A DNA stretch of 64,000 bases from Liquidambar formosana (GCA_039720395.1 CM077831.1:19150982-19214981), one strand, 5' to 3'. Shown: positions 1 through 12,807, counted from the first letter of the stretch. The notes: generated from the sequence alone by a model not told the origin. Translations and numbers: made by a program.

Positions 1-1066
1 AGTGCAATGATAGCACCCACTTTAGAGGGGTGTGATACTAAAACATGGACACTCCTTTATTTCGGTGGAAATTCCCAAATTTGTGGTGATCCTCTTAGAA
101 CCGTTCCCCAAGCAAACACTGGAACCAAAGTGTATAGAAACCAAACCGTTCATTTTCCCAGTGAGTTTAGGAATACTATCCATTCCAATTAATTGCAGAA
201 GTTGAAAAATTGACTACCTTTTTTATAAATTAATTAAATATCTAATATTTTTCTTTACATTAGTAGTACAATCATATGTTGACACATGTTAGCATACGGT
301 TTCACAAACTCCATTTTATTGCATATATATATATATAGAAAACTTCCATTCCTGGATCTCGGACTGGAAATTCATCTGGGCTTCTTTTTGAAGCTGTCAG
401 ATTGAAATCCACATGTGTTTAGTGAGGACATGCAGGACCATGCATTGGGGGTTGTATAGCTTCCATTGGTGGGTTATGGAGTACATTTGACCAATGCAAG
501 GGGTAAAACCCTCAATGCATGGTGTTGATATAATTTATATCAGCATGTCCTCATGGGACCATGCATTGGGGGTTTTATAGCTTCCATTGGTGGGTTGTGG
601 AGTACATTTGACCACTGCAAGGGGTACAACCCCCAATGCATAGTGCTGATGTAATTTATATCAGCACATCCTCATAGGATCAGATCCGTATATATGTATA
701 TGAGATTTGACCATTTATGATGCATTAATGTCTCAAGAAAAACATCACATTTGTTTGTTTTAATGACCATTATTATTTAGCTTGACTATTGTAGACAATC
801 TCCATATTACTTCTATAAATTTACATACAGAAACACACAAAAATTAATGCTTTTACTTGTTATATATATATGTACTAATTATGCCGATATGTTTGTTAAT
901 TTTAATATTTACCCTAGTTGGTATGGAATTTTACTTTTATGACCATTCACATGTTCCTTCCTTTTTATTTTGTTTTTTATTTTTATATTCTCCTTTTAAA
1001 AATGAAAAATATAATCTCATTGCTTCTTCTTCTTCTTCTTTTTGTTTTTTGTATTCTGGTATGCAG
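1..1066 (+). other. Sequence upstream of the first visible kinesin exon, probably intron
   Basis: The first visible kinesin exon begins after a pyrimidine-rich acceptor (TTCTGGTATGCAG, ending at 1066) in phase 0, so this stretch is most simply an intron. It holds an open frame at 7-192 (61 codons, containing FGGNSQICGDPL and RNQTVHFPSEFRN) with coding-like composition that I do not recognise. It could be a remnant of another gene or of a transposon. It also holds the tandem hairpin repeat at 426-680 and a short (TA)n run near 325. Confidence 0.5.
426..680. repeat. Two tandem copies of a 121-bp hairpin repeat
   Basis: The string ACCATGCATTGGGGGTT starts at 437 and again at 558, giving a period of 121 bp, with only scattered mismatches between units. 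Each unit is an imperfect inverted repeat: CCATGCATTGGGGGTTGTA on one arm, and an arm ending in TACAACCCCCAATGCAT or a close variant on the other. Each unit is bordered by a TGATATAATTTATATCA-like palindrome. Related single units occur near 22370-22465 and 25095-25240. This is a MITE-like dispersed hairpin family. Confidence 0.7.
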
Positions 1067-4000
1067 GCGACTAGCATGTCTGTCTCTGAGGAAGTTTCCA
1101 AGGTAGAAAAATTGCTTCAAAATGAAATTCATCTGAGAAAGAAGGCTGAGGAGGAGGTCAACAATCTCAGGAGTCAACTAGTGCAATTTACACAGTCAGA
1201 GGTATGGTCCCCCCCTCCCCCCTCCCCCCTCCCCCCTCTCTCCTCTCTCTATTTTGAATTATAGGATTGGTGGTATATAAGGGATTCTTTTGGTGTATTA
1301 GGGAGGTGGAGATTCAGACATTTTGAAACTTCACAAAATTCTGGAGGATGAAGCTCATCAAAAAAAGAAACTTGAAGAAGAAATAATGATATTGCGAAAT
1401 CAGTTGTTGCAATTAACTATTGAAGCTAATCAGGTATATATATATATATTTTTTATGAAAGTTATGCTTGCTCATTATGCTTAATTCATTTTGTTGTTTA
1501 TACAATTCATTTTAGAATGATGTCGTTTGCTTTTTTTTTTATTTTTTAGTTTTAGTTTTAGTTTTGTTGTTTTTTCTTATTCTTTCCTTTTTTTTTTTTT
1601 GGGGGGGGGGGGGGGGGGGGAGGGGAAGAGGTTTTTTAACAATCTACACCATTCTACTACCCGATGAAAAAAAAACCCTAAAAATCCAGGGTTAGTGTAG
1701 CTGTGTTATGATTGTCATTAGTAGCTTCATATATTGATATAAATTGTTGGCCTCTTCCCTATTAACTTAGTCTTTTGGGCTGGTCCCTCCATTTGAGCTT
1801 TGGTTTTTGGGAGGTTTTGGGTTTGAGTCTTGTTAGGTCCATTGTTTTATTCTCCTTCAGTTTGTCTGTTTCTTGGTTGTGATTCTGTCTCTCTCTTGAC
1901 GTATGGAGAAATATTAGGTTAGAGCTCATAAGGTTTTCTCAGATTCTTGCTTAGTTAAAAATATTTTTTGAAAGATTGAAGTAAGTAAGAAAACTTTGTG
2001 TTTATTTGTTTTTATAACATGAGTTAAAAGTGTAGGTTTCTAATCCACTAAATAGGCATGTGTTAAAAGGAATCCTGTGCCTTCTTAGCCCACAACGCCG
2101 AGAATGCTTACTGTTGTAATATTTAATTGTCTTTAACCCAAGGACTTAATTATCGATATTGATGGATATATCGAAAATTTCGATATCGACTCAAAGATAT
2201 GACGGATATTGTTAGTTAAACGTGTATATTTTTGTTGAAACTTTGGGAAATCATTGTTAGACTCTTATAAACAGTTTAGAAGCAAAATATTGCAATTTAA
2301 ATGTGTATGAGACAAGTATGTATTGTGTAAGGTATAAAAAGTGTGCCACACTACGAAGCATGAATATTTTAAGAGTAAATGAAAGATGTTACTCCATAAC
2401 ACTAATCTAAGCATTAGTGTAGCTGAAATATTTATATAAATCAATATTACTCCCTCTGTCCCACAAAGATAGGCCATGCTTGACAAAACACGCAGTTTAA
2501 GAAAAATCATGATTTCATGACTTGTCATTTATTAAAATATATATTTCCAAAAGTACCCTCCTACTTTTTATTGGGTTTCGTGTTGAAAATAATTATTGAA
2601 ATAACAAGGGGTAGTATAGGAAGTTAAAAAAAAATTATGATTTGACTTTTCAAAATGGACAAACATTTTGGGACAAAAAATTGCAAAAATGGCCTATATT
2701 TGTGGGACGGAGGGAGTAAAAGGGTAAAAGGTGATAAGTTTGACACGATAACAAGAAAATGAATATCTCGATATCGTTGATATATATCCTCGATATGGTC
2801 AATACATCTCGATATATCATCACTATAGTCGATATATCAGTGATACTACGTAAAAAAAGAAGATATTTTAGATATATCTAGATATGTCAGTTAGATATCG
2901 TATCAAGGGGTTTGGATACACGGATATATCGTGGATATTTTAATCCATGCTTTAACTTTGATTTTGTGTTCATAGATGAGAACGTGTTCTGGAGATGCTA
3001 TTACTGGTCTAGATTCTCTCATGTCTCAAGTTATGCACTCCCAACTCAAAGACGCAGGAAATGGACAGAAGGTGCCGATTGGCACACTCTTTGAGCAAGG
3101 TATCAATAAATTTTCACGAAGTAAATATTATTCAAACCATATTCAAATAATAAGCTTCTTATACTTTCTCATATCCATCAATCTGACAGTTGGATTGCAA
3201 AAGATCTTGTCATTGCTGGAGTCTGAAGATGCTAATGTACGGATTCATGCTGTTAAAGTGGTGGCGAACTTAGCAGCTGAAGGTGGTTATTTATTTCCTC
3301 AGAGATATCTGCCCCCCTGTACTGTATGTTTTATGTTGTATCACAACCAAAATCTAGATCATCTTTGTATGCTTTTGATTAGGTTAGAATGTTAGATTGT
3401 GGAACTTAGTTTTAAGACAATCACTTAATCTTCCTGTTATAGATGTTTTGGTTGCTGTATTTCTTGCTTCATTTTGTTGACCTCACTTATGGCACCTTTG
3501 GATGGTGCGACTGGTGAACTAGTTGTGGGAAAATTTCAAGGTGCATATTCCTATGCAAAAAAATAAATAAATAAAAAAAAAATAAAAAATAAAAAATTGA
3601 AGTGCATATCTTGTAGGTTATTTCTATTGATGGAATGACTATTAGGACAGACAAAGGTACAAGAAGTAGATGCTTTGCTGAGAAATGTGTACATGTGTGG
3701 TGGCTAGATCAATACTGCTTCCCCTCCTCCCCCTCTTCCTTTGGGGAAAATATCCTTAGTAACTCCAAAATGGCCAATTATGCAAGACAAGTTCTAGCCA
3801 GTTACTTATTTCATGTTTTTTTTAATCTGGTTGAATGTCAGCAACATGCACTCTATAGGCATCGAGAAATGTTTTCACTTGTGTAGTTTAAGTTATTCTT
3901 ATCTAGAGGTTGTTAGTGTATATGTTGTATAAAAGATTATAAGTGAAGATGAGTATGTTTACTGCAAAAAAATATTTATCTCTGTAATCATAAATTATGG

Positions 4001-7000
4001 TATTCACAGAACAATATTTGTTATCACAGTTGTTGATGCCTTCTATCCACTCGTGGTTTTTGGGTAAACAAATTGAGTTACTGCCAAACAAATTAGACAT
4101 GCATTTTCAAGTTTTCTCTCATGAAATCCTTTGTCCTTGTTGGGAGTCTCACTGCCCTTCTAAAGCCTGCGACTTGGTCAAACAAACTCCTCAAAATTAC
4201 TTTGATGTTTCTATATAAGCAGGCTTTAAAGCATGCCATACTCTAAAATATTCAATGCGATGACAGCCCCAAAACATTTGGATTTTTAATTTTTAATTTT
4301 TAAAATTTTTGGTAGCTATTGCTGTGCCAATGCTTCTTGACACACAAGTGTTGGTATGTGCCAGCATGGGAAAAAAGATAATATAATGATTTTCTTACAA
4401 AGAAGTAATAAATTCCATTTTAATTCTAGATGTAACTTGTGCAACTTGAATTATTGAAACATTGACTCTGGTTTAGAATATTGATATTAAAACTAGTCTA
4501 TGCATGTGAGCAGGTAATGTAAGTTAAATTGTGACTTTTCTTTTTTTTCTTTTATAATTTTTTACAGGAAAACTGATGAAGTTTTAATTTTTCATTATTT
4601 TATGTATTTGGATGGTTCTATGATATTGTGGTATACATACTGTAATTCTGCGAACCAAGCTTAAAACGATTCAGAATATATACACTACTCACACAAGGTT
4701 TCATGGTTCTCATGGGCCTTAGACTTGCTTGGTCCATATGAGTTGTGGGGTCTTATATGGGCCCGGGTTTGCCTGAAGGGCTTTTTTGTTTTAAATACAC
4801 ACACACACACACACATTACTTTTATAACCATTGTTATTTACTATCTTTTTTATAATTATATTTTATGAGAAATGATGTGTGGTCACCATGAAATATGCAG
4901 AAGCAAATCAGGAAAGGATTGTAGAAGCTGGTGGTCTCACTTCCTTGTTGATGCTTCTTAGAAGTTTTGAGGATGAAACTGTTCGCAGAGTAGCAGCAGG
5001 TGCAATTGCCAATCTTGCGATGAATGGTACGCGTTCCTTGATGTGTACTTATATTTTATCCTTTGAGAGGATAAAATGTCAAAGATAAAAGAGGAGAGTG
5101 GGGGAAGGGGTTGTTCTTCGTTACTTGTGTGGTATTGCTTCCTGGGTTTGGGAGACCCATTTGGTTTCCAATGTATTGTTTCTCATGGTAGTTTCTTTTT
5201 GTGGCCTTGCAGAAGCCAATCAGGAACTTATCATGGTTCAAGGTGGAATTAGTCTGTTGTCAATGACGGCAACCGATGCTGAGGATCCTCAAACTCTACG
5301 CATGGTTGCTGGAGCACTCGCTAATCTATGTGGCAATGGTATGTTGCATTCCTTCATTTGCATAATCTCTTTCTTTATGTTTTTCTCATAAGTTTTTGGT
5401 CATTTATGCTTTTGAGCTTTTGAGAAGGTTCTCCAGGGCATTGAATATTGCCATGTTGGAATTGGAAAGTATACTTTACATACTGCATACAGAAATGCAC
5501 AATGATTACTCTTTCTACCAATACACCATTATCAAATTATCAATGCATACGTTTACCATAATCTGCAAAATTCTAATTAAGATCTTACGTATAGTCATTG
5601 CTTGATTCAATAGAATATATGAAATATGTTTGGGTTGCCCTATCAATGCTGGTCTTTGCTGCATTGCTTACTTGTCACTTTTTATGTGATTTACCTTGAG
5701 CATACCACCAGTATATGGGACTGATAGTATTTAGTTGAAGAAGAAAAAACTATAGGGATTAGCTCAACTAGTCAACTCAGTTCAACTTGAAAAAATTCTC
5801 AATTTCAACTACATATGGTTGGCTACATGAATCCTTTTTTGCCATTCAATTCTATATTGTCATATCCCCCTTTAAATGATTGGCAATCATGTCCTTTATC
5901 ACTGCCTCCAAAACTATATTGGAATTATTGATATTAAAAAAAAAAGGAAAAAAAAAAAAGAAAGAAAAAAAAACTATATTGAATTAACTCAATTGCTGAA
6001 ATTTGTTAAGAAGTGGCATCATGATATTAAAGGACCCTATTAGGTTCTTTCAGGTTGGTCATGTTAATGCCTCCTGCCCCTGTTATCCATGCTTCGACTA
6101 AGATTCTAGTTTCACAACCAGGTTTTAAGCCTCTTTGAATTTGTAGTCCTTGCAATTCTTATTATGGATTATAGTTGTTCAATTTAAATCTTGCTTGGTT
6201 TTTCATTTATTCGATATTTATAGATAAGCTACAAAAGAAGCTGAGGACTGAAGGTGGCATTAAGGCATTGCTAGGAATGGTGAGATGTGGACATCCTGAT
6301 GTTCTTTCCCAAGTAGCACGTGGAATTGCAAACTTTGCAAAATGTGAGTCTCGAGCATCTACACAAGGTAAGTGTTTCTGCTGAAGTGACTTGACTTTTC
6401 AACACTTATAGATGGTTTAATGTGGAATATAATGAGCATCAAACTGCTTGGTGATACAAGGATGAGATTATGAAAAAAATGAAGTGATTTATGATTGTGA
6501 CAGTGAATTCGAATGTGTCGAAAATGAAAATTGAGCTTTTGAATATAAAAATGTTGTTAGTATGCAATTTGAATTCAACTTTCATAGGACCTTTGGGAAG
6601 AGGAAGAAGAGGGGTGGAGGTGTAGGAAATCTTGTGACATTTTCCCTAACAATGCACAAATCAGATTCCAACCAACTCTTGGGATTGTAGCATGAGTCTT
6701 TTTTTTATCATACATTTTGGTGAACGAATCATGCTGCCAAACAGCATATTGGACCCATATTGCAATTTCAAGTCGATAGTGCCCCCAGTGTGTTCTCATA
6801 ATACAGGAAGCAAGAAACATTTATGTTGATACAGGTTTTTTGTCTTGTGCAATATGATACTAATATGCTGCTACCACGGCTCCACCACAGGGACAAAAAC
6901 TGGAAGGTCTTTTCTGATAGAAGATGGTGCACTTCCGTGGATTGTACAAAATGCCAATAGTGAAGCACCACCTATCAGGCGCCATATCGAGCTTGCGCTC

Positions 7001-7264
7001 TGTCACTTGGCGCAACACGGTAGGTGCCTGTCCTCGTATTGAGAAACCTAAATCTCCCATGTTCCTTGAAAGACTTTGACTGTTTTTTGTTTTTAAATTG
7101 CAGAAGTAAATGCTAAGGACATGATCAGTGGAGGTGCCCTTTGGGAGCTAGTCCGTATCTCACGGGACTGTTCTCGAGAGGACATAAGGAGTCTTGCTCG
7201 TCGGACATTGACTTCCAGCCCTACCTTTCGAGCTGAAATGCGGCGGTTACGGATAGAATGTTGA
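1067..7264 (+). CDS. Armadillo-repeat kinesin (ARK / KIN-U type), 3' part of gene, nine exons
   Basis: Exons read by splice sites and frame: 1067-1201, 1302-1433, 2976-3099, 3190-3282, 4901-5026, 5213-5338, 6224-6367, 6891-7019 and 7104-7264. They sum to 1170 nt, or 389 codons plus TGA, and all introns between them are GT-AG. The first two exons encode a heptad-rich coiled coil (EEVSKVEKLLQNE, HKILEDEAHQKKKLEEE). From the fourth exon on come armadillo repeats with the typical ends VVANLAAE, GAIANLAMN, GALANLCGN, GIANFAKCE and ELALCHLAQ. The C-terminus is EMRRLRIEC. Plant ARK kinesins have an N-terminal motor, a coiled coil and a C-terminal armadillo domain, and act on microtubules in polarised growth such as root hairs. 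The motor exons must lie upstream of the window. The C-terminus seems nearest the ARK1/KIN-UC type, but the subfamily is inferred from memory. The gene looks intact here. Confidence 0.92.
1581..1625. repeat. T-run followed directly by a 20-G run, in a kinesin intron
   Basis: A run of T's passes directly into 20 G's (1601-1620), then A and four more G's. Similar T-to-G or A-to-G junctions occur at 7900-7937 and 26222-26281. Such tracts can form G-quadruplexes and are also prone to sequencing error. Confidence 0.8.
2128..2955. mobile_element. Old repeat with CGATAT-rich ends, split by a Stowaway MITE, in a kinesin intron
   Basis: Both ends are dense in ATATCG/CGATAT words (2150-2215 and 2760-2945). 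The left edge (about CCAAGGACTTAATTATCGAT) is a rough inverted match to the right edge (GGATATTTTAATCCATG). The Stowaway at 2450-2716 lies between them, so the CGATAT repeat is the older one. The right edge is about 20 bases from the acceptor of the exon at 2976. Family not known; boundaries approximate. Confidence 0.5.
2450..2716. mobile_element. Stowaway MITE, 267 bp
   Basis: The terminal inverted repeats CTCCCTCTGTCCCACAAA and TTTGTGGGACGGAGGGAG are flanked by TA at 2448-2449 and 2717-2718. This is the classic Stowaway (Tc1/mariner-type) terminal repeat and target. There is no transposase, so the element is non-autonomous. It lies in the kinesin intron between the exons ending at 1433 and starting at 2976. 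Confidence 0.92.
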
Positions 7265-7785
7265 TTATGAGAGTGGACTTCTTTGGACTGTCGTAAAATG
7301 GTTATCAGCTGGTGGGGGTGATGCAAATAGGTTATTCATCGTGCCCTTGAGTAGGCGCTCTTGAGAGTTGTACCTTTTACTTTATGCAATATGCGGGGTA
7401 TTGATCGGCTTAGTTGGAGCTTTCTTCAAAGTTGTGTAAAGGTGGTGGGGCTTGGTTTGTAATTCTTACCCCCCCTTGGCAGTTTTGCTAGGCATCCATA
7501 TTTCCTAATTGGATGCGAATCATTCCATTCCATTCCATTTTTCCCCTCTAAAATCTTAGAAGTTTAGGAATCACTCTAATGCAACATATTCAGTGATCGT
7601 ATATTGTGTAAATTGATTTGTACAAACAATGAAAATCTTGTGAAAGACTCAGAGCATACTTCAAGAAATTTATATCTGTTTTTGCTTGCTTTTGTTTTTA
7701 GTTTTGAATTTAAGATTCAAAATTTTCACGAAATATTATCAAGGAGAAATTCCGTTCAATTGCTATTAAAGAGTGAAATAGCCTT

Positions 7786-7824
<39 letters not shown>

Positions 7825-8150
7825 AGGAAGGTGAAATGGTGAAATAGGAAATTCTAATTTTGGACTTTGCTTCTCAACTAATGTAAATTATAATTATTAC
7901 TCTTTTTTTTTTTTTTTTTTTTTTGGGGGGGGGTGGGGTTGGCTGAAGCAAGATCCTGCTCATGGTCAATTGCCGTACTGGTCAAGACGATTGGGATAAT
8001 TTTGGAATTTTGTCATGACGCGAAATGGAGTAACACAACAAGGAGCAGTACTTTTTCTTCCTAATGTTATTCCCACCAAACTCTTCTCATAGCTTTCTTT
8101 CCCATCACCACCATGTCAGCTGTAAAAAAAGAAAAAAGACGAGGATTGAA
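7265..8150. other. Kinesin 3' UTR and flank, no other gene seen
   Basis: The stretch after the TGA holds the presumed 3' UTR (to about 7600), a (CATTC)n-like run at 7525-7540, a poly(A) run near 7789-7822 and a poly(T)-poly(G) junction at 7902-7937. I see no coding region; the short open frames here are homopolymer-driven. Confidence 0.6.
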
Positions 8151-8154
8151 ATAA

Positions 8155-9487
8155 AGCTGCATTTGGTTTGAGTGAATGAAATGGAATGGGAATAAGAATG
8201 AAAATAATGCTCATTCTCACTATCATGTTTGGTTGCAACAAGAAAGAATGCTTTGGAAAGGAATGATCAATCTATTCTACTGTTTGGTATAACTATTTAT
8301 GAGGATGGAATGAAATTAATTTTAAGTACATTTCTTAAAATACCCTTAATATAGTTAAATTGATTTTATTATTATTATTTTATTATAATTTAAATACTCA
8401 TAACTGACATTTGTGGTGGGTTCTAAATAAATGTTTAATAAATTATATGTGGCTTGGTTGAGACTGTACGTGAGAGAGAGGGAGTGACAAGACAGGAGAA
8501 AGAGGGAAGGTTAGAGACGGAAATGAGCCAAAAAATAGAGAGGGAAAAGTCCAGGTACAAAAATTTTGATTTACTTTTGATTCCACGGGAATGGCCATTC
8601 CCTTGTTTGGAGAGGGGAGTGCATTAGGAGTGTTAGTGGTTCAATTTGGTTTGGTTTTAAGGTAAATTTTAAATTAAATTATTATATTTCGGTTTTATTT
8701 TTATCAAAACAAAACCAAACCATATTATAAAAAAACCAAACAAAAAAATTTCGGTTTGGTTAAGTTTGGTTCGGTTTCTGTTTCGGTTTTAACTTATGAA
8801 GTAGCAACAAATAATTGAAAATGAAAAAAATAACATGCTAAACTCTAAATAAAAACATTTTTAATAAAAGCATTACATTAGCAACTAAAAAAAACATAAA
8901 ACATTGTATCAAAATGGAAACATATTGACATATGTCAATCCAAGTTCAAATCTCCAATCTAATACATGCTAATATCATTAGCGACTTGGTCAGTATTCAC
9001 TATTTAGTAGGTTTTGTACTCCGACAAGTTCAGTATTACTATTTTGAATCTATTACCTATTCTGCCTTTATTAGAATTGGAAATTTACAAACTAAAATTT
9101 GATATATAATATATAAAATTATATATATATTATATATTTTTCGGTTTTTTCAGTTTGGTTTAGTTTTTTAGACATGAAAACCAAAACCAAACCAATTTGA
9201 TTCGGTTTTCTAAAATTAGAACCAAAACCAAACCTAATGACAAAAAAACCAAACCAAACCAAACCGACCGATTTGGTTCGTTTCGGTTCGATTTGGTTCT
9301 CAGTTTTAACCTAAACCACTAACACCCTTGGGATGCTTATTCCTTAAAAGGAGGGAATGGGTTGGCCTAGGAAATAAGAATTCCATTCCATTGGGCCTAC
9401 CAAACATTCCAATTTTTTTGACCAGGGGTTGGCCTAGGGAATAAGAATTCCATTCCATCCTTCACTCCCATGTACCAAACACAGTCT
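8155..9487. mobile_element. Composite MITE: outer GGAATGG-type repeat interrupted by an hAT-like element
   Basis: The outer left part (GCATTTGGTTTGAGTGAATG, then ATGGAATGGGAATAAG) is an inverted counterpart of the right part (AATAAGAATTCCATTCCAT, then GTACCAAACACAGTC). The right motif GGTTGGCCTAGG.AATAAGAATTCCATTCCA occurs twice, near 9361 and 9427. The element at 8625-9330 interrupts it. The ends are degenerate, so the boundaries are approximate. Confidence 0.5.
8625..9330. mobile_element. hAT-like non-autonomous element rich in GGTTTGGTT / GGTTCGGTT
   Basis: The terminal inverted repeats are TAGGAGTGTTAGTGG on the left and CCACTAACACCCTTG on the right. Long complementary GGTTTGGTTT-rich tracts lie inside both ends. 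The flanking octamers GAGTGCAT and GGATGCTT agree at 5 of 8 places, so an hAT-type 8-bp target duplication is possible but decayed. No transposase frame is present. Confidence 0.55.
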
Positions 9488-9489
9488 AA

Positions 9490-10297
9490 GGGTTGGGAAG
9501 GAAGAATTTTCTAATGGCAAATTTGAATATTTAACCAACACAACTAATTGGGATAGAGCTTTGTTAGAGTAGATTATTAATGTTTTCTTATTTATTTATT
9601 TATTTTTTGTCGTACCAATATTGACAGGATTGTAAAATGAATCAAGCCATTCATATTTCACGTGAGATTTGTTTGATGTAAGAGATCCACTAGGTTGTAA
9701 AATGAATTAAGCTACTCAGATTTGACTTGAGAACAACCTGATAGGGGATTGAGAAATTTTTTCGAGTTGTTTGTCAGATAATTTTATTTGTGAATTGGTA
9801 TATATATATATATATATATATAGATATATATTATATCGAGTTAAGCTCGAGTAAATTGCAACCTGATCGGCTTTAATCTCATTAATATGTCAGACAACGA
9901 AACTACTTGAGATTGACTCGATAATAGAGGCTTGTATGATTTTATGTATTGAGCCTAGTCCAAGCAGCTTACAACTTGACTTAACTCAGCTTGTCTATAA
10001 ACCCTAACTGTGGTACTCAAACTTAAATTTGTTGTAACCAAAAGGGCTCGTGCATGTCAGTGGTCGATCAAGGGACAAGGGCCATACAGGGTAACACTTT
10101 CTTGGTTGCTAAAGTCATCATATTTAACATTTAAGAGAAGCCTCTCTATTCTATTATCTGAGTTCGATTTTTCTAGAATATACTCTAAAAATTAGTTTCT
10201 GAATGTACCAGTCTAATGTAGGAGAATGCGCCCTTAAGATTTCCTAGGGAGGGATTTAGTTGAGATGCGTATAAATTAGCTTGGACACTTTGACCGT

Positions 10298-10330
<33 letters not shown>

Positions 10331-11032
10331 AAGACGAATCCATTTAAGTTATTTTTCACATTTGGGTGCATTAACAACATAAGGAGCCAAATATTTGTAC
10401 AAAGCTCGAGATTAGCAACTTAAGATGATTGTGAAAGAATCTGATGTTGCTTCATCTAAAGATAAATATTGATAATTCTATTAACTTTTCCCATCGAATA
10501 AACAAAGCCCAATCCACAATGTGGGATTGAGATTTGTGAATGGGAGTGTTGGGTTTGGCAAAGTGGTTCGATGACGTCAAATGCTTGAAATCGGATAATA
10601 AAAAATTTGATGTCGGCAGTGGTTGTAGGATTCATGCCTCTCCTTACTAGGACTTTATGAACTTTAATTAACTATATTCATTACAAAATAAGTGATTACT
10701 GATTAAGTTTTAAAAAAACCTAAGGATGCCATTATGATGGATATCAACTTTGTTCAAATGTCATATACATACCCTTTTTAAATTAGGCTTCTTAAAACGC
10801 ATACTTTGCCAAAATAAGGTCATTTTAGGATTTTAATTATAATTAAAGATCATTTCTTACTCAATTTTGCCATTTTGGTGATCACGATGATGATAGTGTT
10901 TTATCTGGGCATGATCGTTTTTGACAAACTAGATTAAAATGCAAGATAGGATAGCATTACATAGGACAAGTTTCCAATGGATATATTAGGGAATCTTGTT
11001 TGGTATCATGTTTGGTGTCAGATTGGTCTTAT
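9490..11032. other. Intergenic, no gene seen
   Basis: AT-rich DNA with a (TA)n microsatellite at 9800-9822 and a 30-base poly(A) tract at 10299-10328. The short open frames have no recognisable domain. Confidence 0.5.
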
Positions 11033-11034
11033 AG

Positions 11035-11796
11035 GCTATGTTTGGTATGCTAGATTAAAAGGTTGGATATGATAAGATTATTGGATGAACAAAAGGTTTT
11101 TGATTGCTTTGTTTGAAGTGGGAAAGATATATGGTCTCTTGGACAATTTTTTATCCAATTGTTATTTTTAAATTAGATAGTATCTTATGATAAAAATATA
11201 CCACCTCTCTTGGCAGATTTTTTTTTTTTTTTGATCCATAAAATTAATTTTATTAAGATAGAAACACTGCCCATACACGAAGAACACCCCCATACCCTAC
11301 ACAAACACAGCCCCACACACCCAACACAAACATTTAAAAGAAAAACACCCAAAGACAAAAACAACTAAGAGAAGCAAAAAACACTCAAAAGGCTAGACAG
11401 CAATAGAGCTCCACCCGATCAAGGCCAAAACCACCAACCATAACAGAAGAAGCACCCCTAACAAGCTCTGGCAAGCCAAACACCAGTCAAAAGCAAACTG
11501 AAAAACCAAGGATATCCAACCAGCCAAAAAATCTCAGAGAAGAATCTTAAAACAGCAGTTGCACCCAATAAAAATAGGACAGCAATACCAAGGCCCGCCA
11601 CCCAACAGACAAAAAGCACACCAAAAGCAGCACCTCCCACATCCAGACACCACCAACCACTCAAAACAACTCAGCCTAACTAAAGGATATAGAGGATATA
11701 ACATTCTATGGATAGTATGTCATTTTTTGAAAATAGCACAAAGCATATAAAAATGATATGTTTATCCTATCCGATCTATCCGTTATATCAAACATA
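11035..11796. mobile_element. MITE of the GCTATGTTTGGTATGC family, split by a LINE fragment
   Basis: The left part 11035-11215 and right part 11690-11796 together match the uninterrupted copy at 25855-26166 base for base, with scattered mismatches. The ends are GGCTATGTTTGGTATGCT and ATCAAACATAGAC, an inverted pair. The two halves are separated by about 470 bp carrying a poly(T)-headed LINE end. Exact target duplication not resolved. Confidence 0.7.
11216..11689 (-). mobile_element. 5'-truncated LINE 3' end
   Basis: Read on the minus strand, it ends in TTAATAAAATTAATTTTATG, then GATC and poly(A) (the T-run at 11217-11233 on the plus strand). That is the usual 3' tail of plant L1-like LINEs. 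The rest is purine-poor on the minus strand and has a low-complexity open frame (11458-11664), as LINE 3' UTRs often do. No reverse transcriptase domain remains. It sits inside a MITE. Confidence 0.55.
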
Positions 11797-12804
11797 GACA
11801 TAATGGATATGGAAATCCTATCCAAGTATCCATTGTTTCGGTATATGAACCCTAAATTAGATAAGAAGCATGTAGGAGTGTAGGACCATGATTTGTAAAG
11901 AGGATTCAATGAAATTAAGAGGGGGGGATGTTTTTGGGGTAATGGTGTGGGACTACATCTTTATAAAGGCGGTATGATTTGAAGATCGATTTCTTTCTTC
12001 AACCAGATTGAAGAAATAATAGCATCCCATGGGTTTATTATATCACGCATATGCAAATATTATATTCAAACAGTAATAAACGCCACCAAGCGCCAATCTA
12101 TATATTAAAAATCTTGTGATTAGCATGCCAAACGTGGCCTCAAGGGCTTGTTTGGACATCTCAAGGAAAGTGAATCAATCCATTTCAGTTTTCAGCATCC
12201 GAGGTAAAAAAATCCATATTCTAGGATGGAGCTAGCCATAAGTACAAGGTGAACCCTGACCACAAATGATAGGAAAGAAAATGTCAGAAATTAGCTTAAC
12301 AATATTCTAAAATCACCACAAATAGGCCAATTTAAATGCCAAGGCAAACTCAAAAAATCTAATTCAAATTCTCAATCAAGAATAATAGATGGTTCAATTT
12401 GCACGAAACGCCCGGACACCCAAAAATCATCAGAGAACTCAAAATCCTAAATTGCAACAAAGTAGGAGTCAACAAGGACTCAAAATCAAGAAATGGTGAT
12501 ATATAGATGCTTAGTAGGAGAACATACTTTGTATTCTTGGGACTCGAATTCAATATGTATCGATCAGCAAACACTTAGCCATAAGCTTGCTCTCGCAACG
12601 AATGAGATCAAACTAGCTAATAGCTCTAGATCGTCCACAAAATGGAAAAAACCAGAAAATAATATTTAAAAATATATTTTAAAAAGGAGAAGATGAAGGA
12701 GACAACTTCTTATAAATCAACAATCACTATCTCGCAAGCATAAATTTGAAACTACTGAGTTAATATGAAAAGCTCAACACTGTCCTGGAGATGGTCCAAA
12801 ACCA
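11797..12804. other. Intergenic, no gene seen
   Basis: AT-rich unique-looking sequence. The frame at 12359-12574 (-) has no recognisable domain or gene context. Confidence 0.4.
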
Positions 12805-12807
12805 TTA

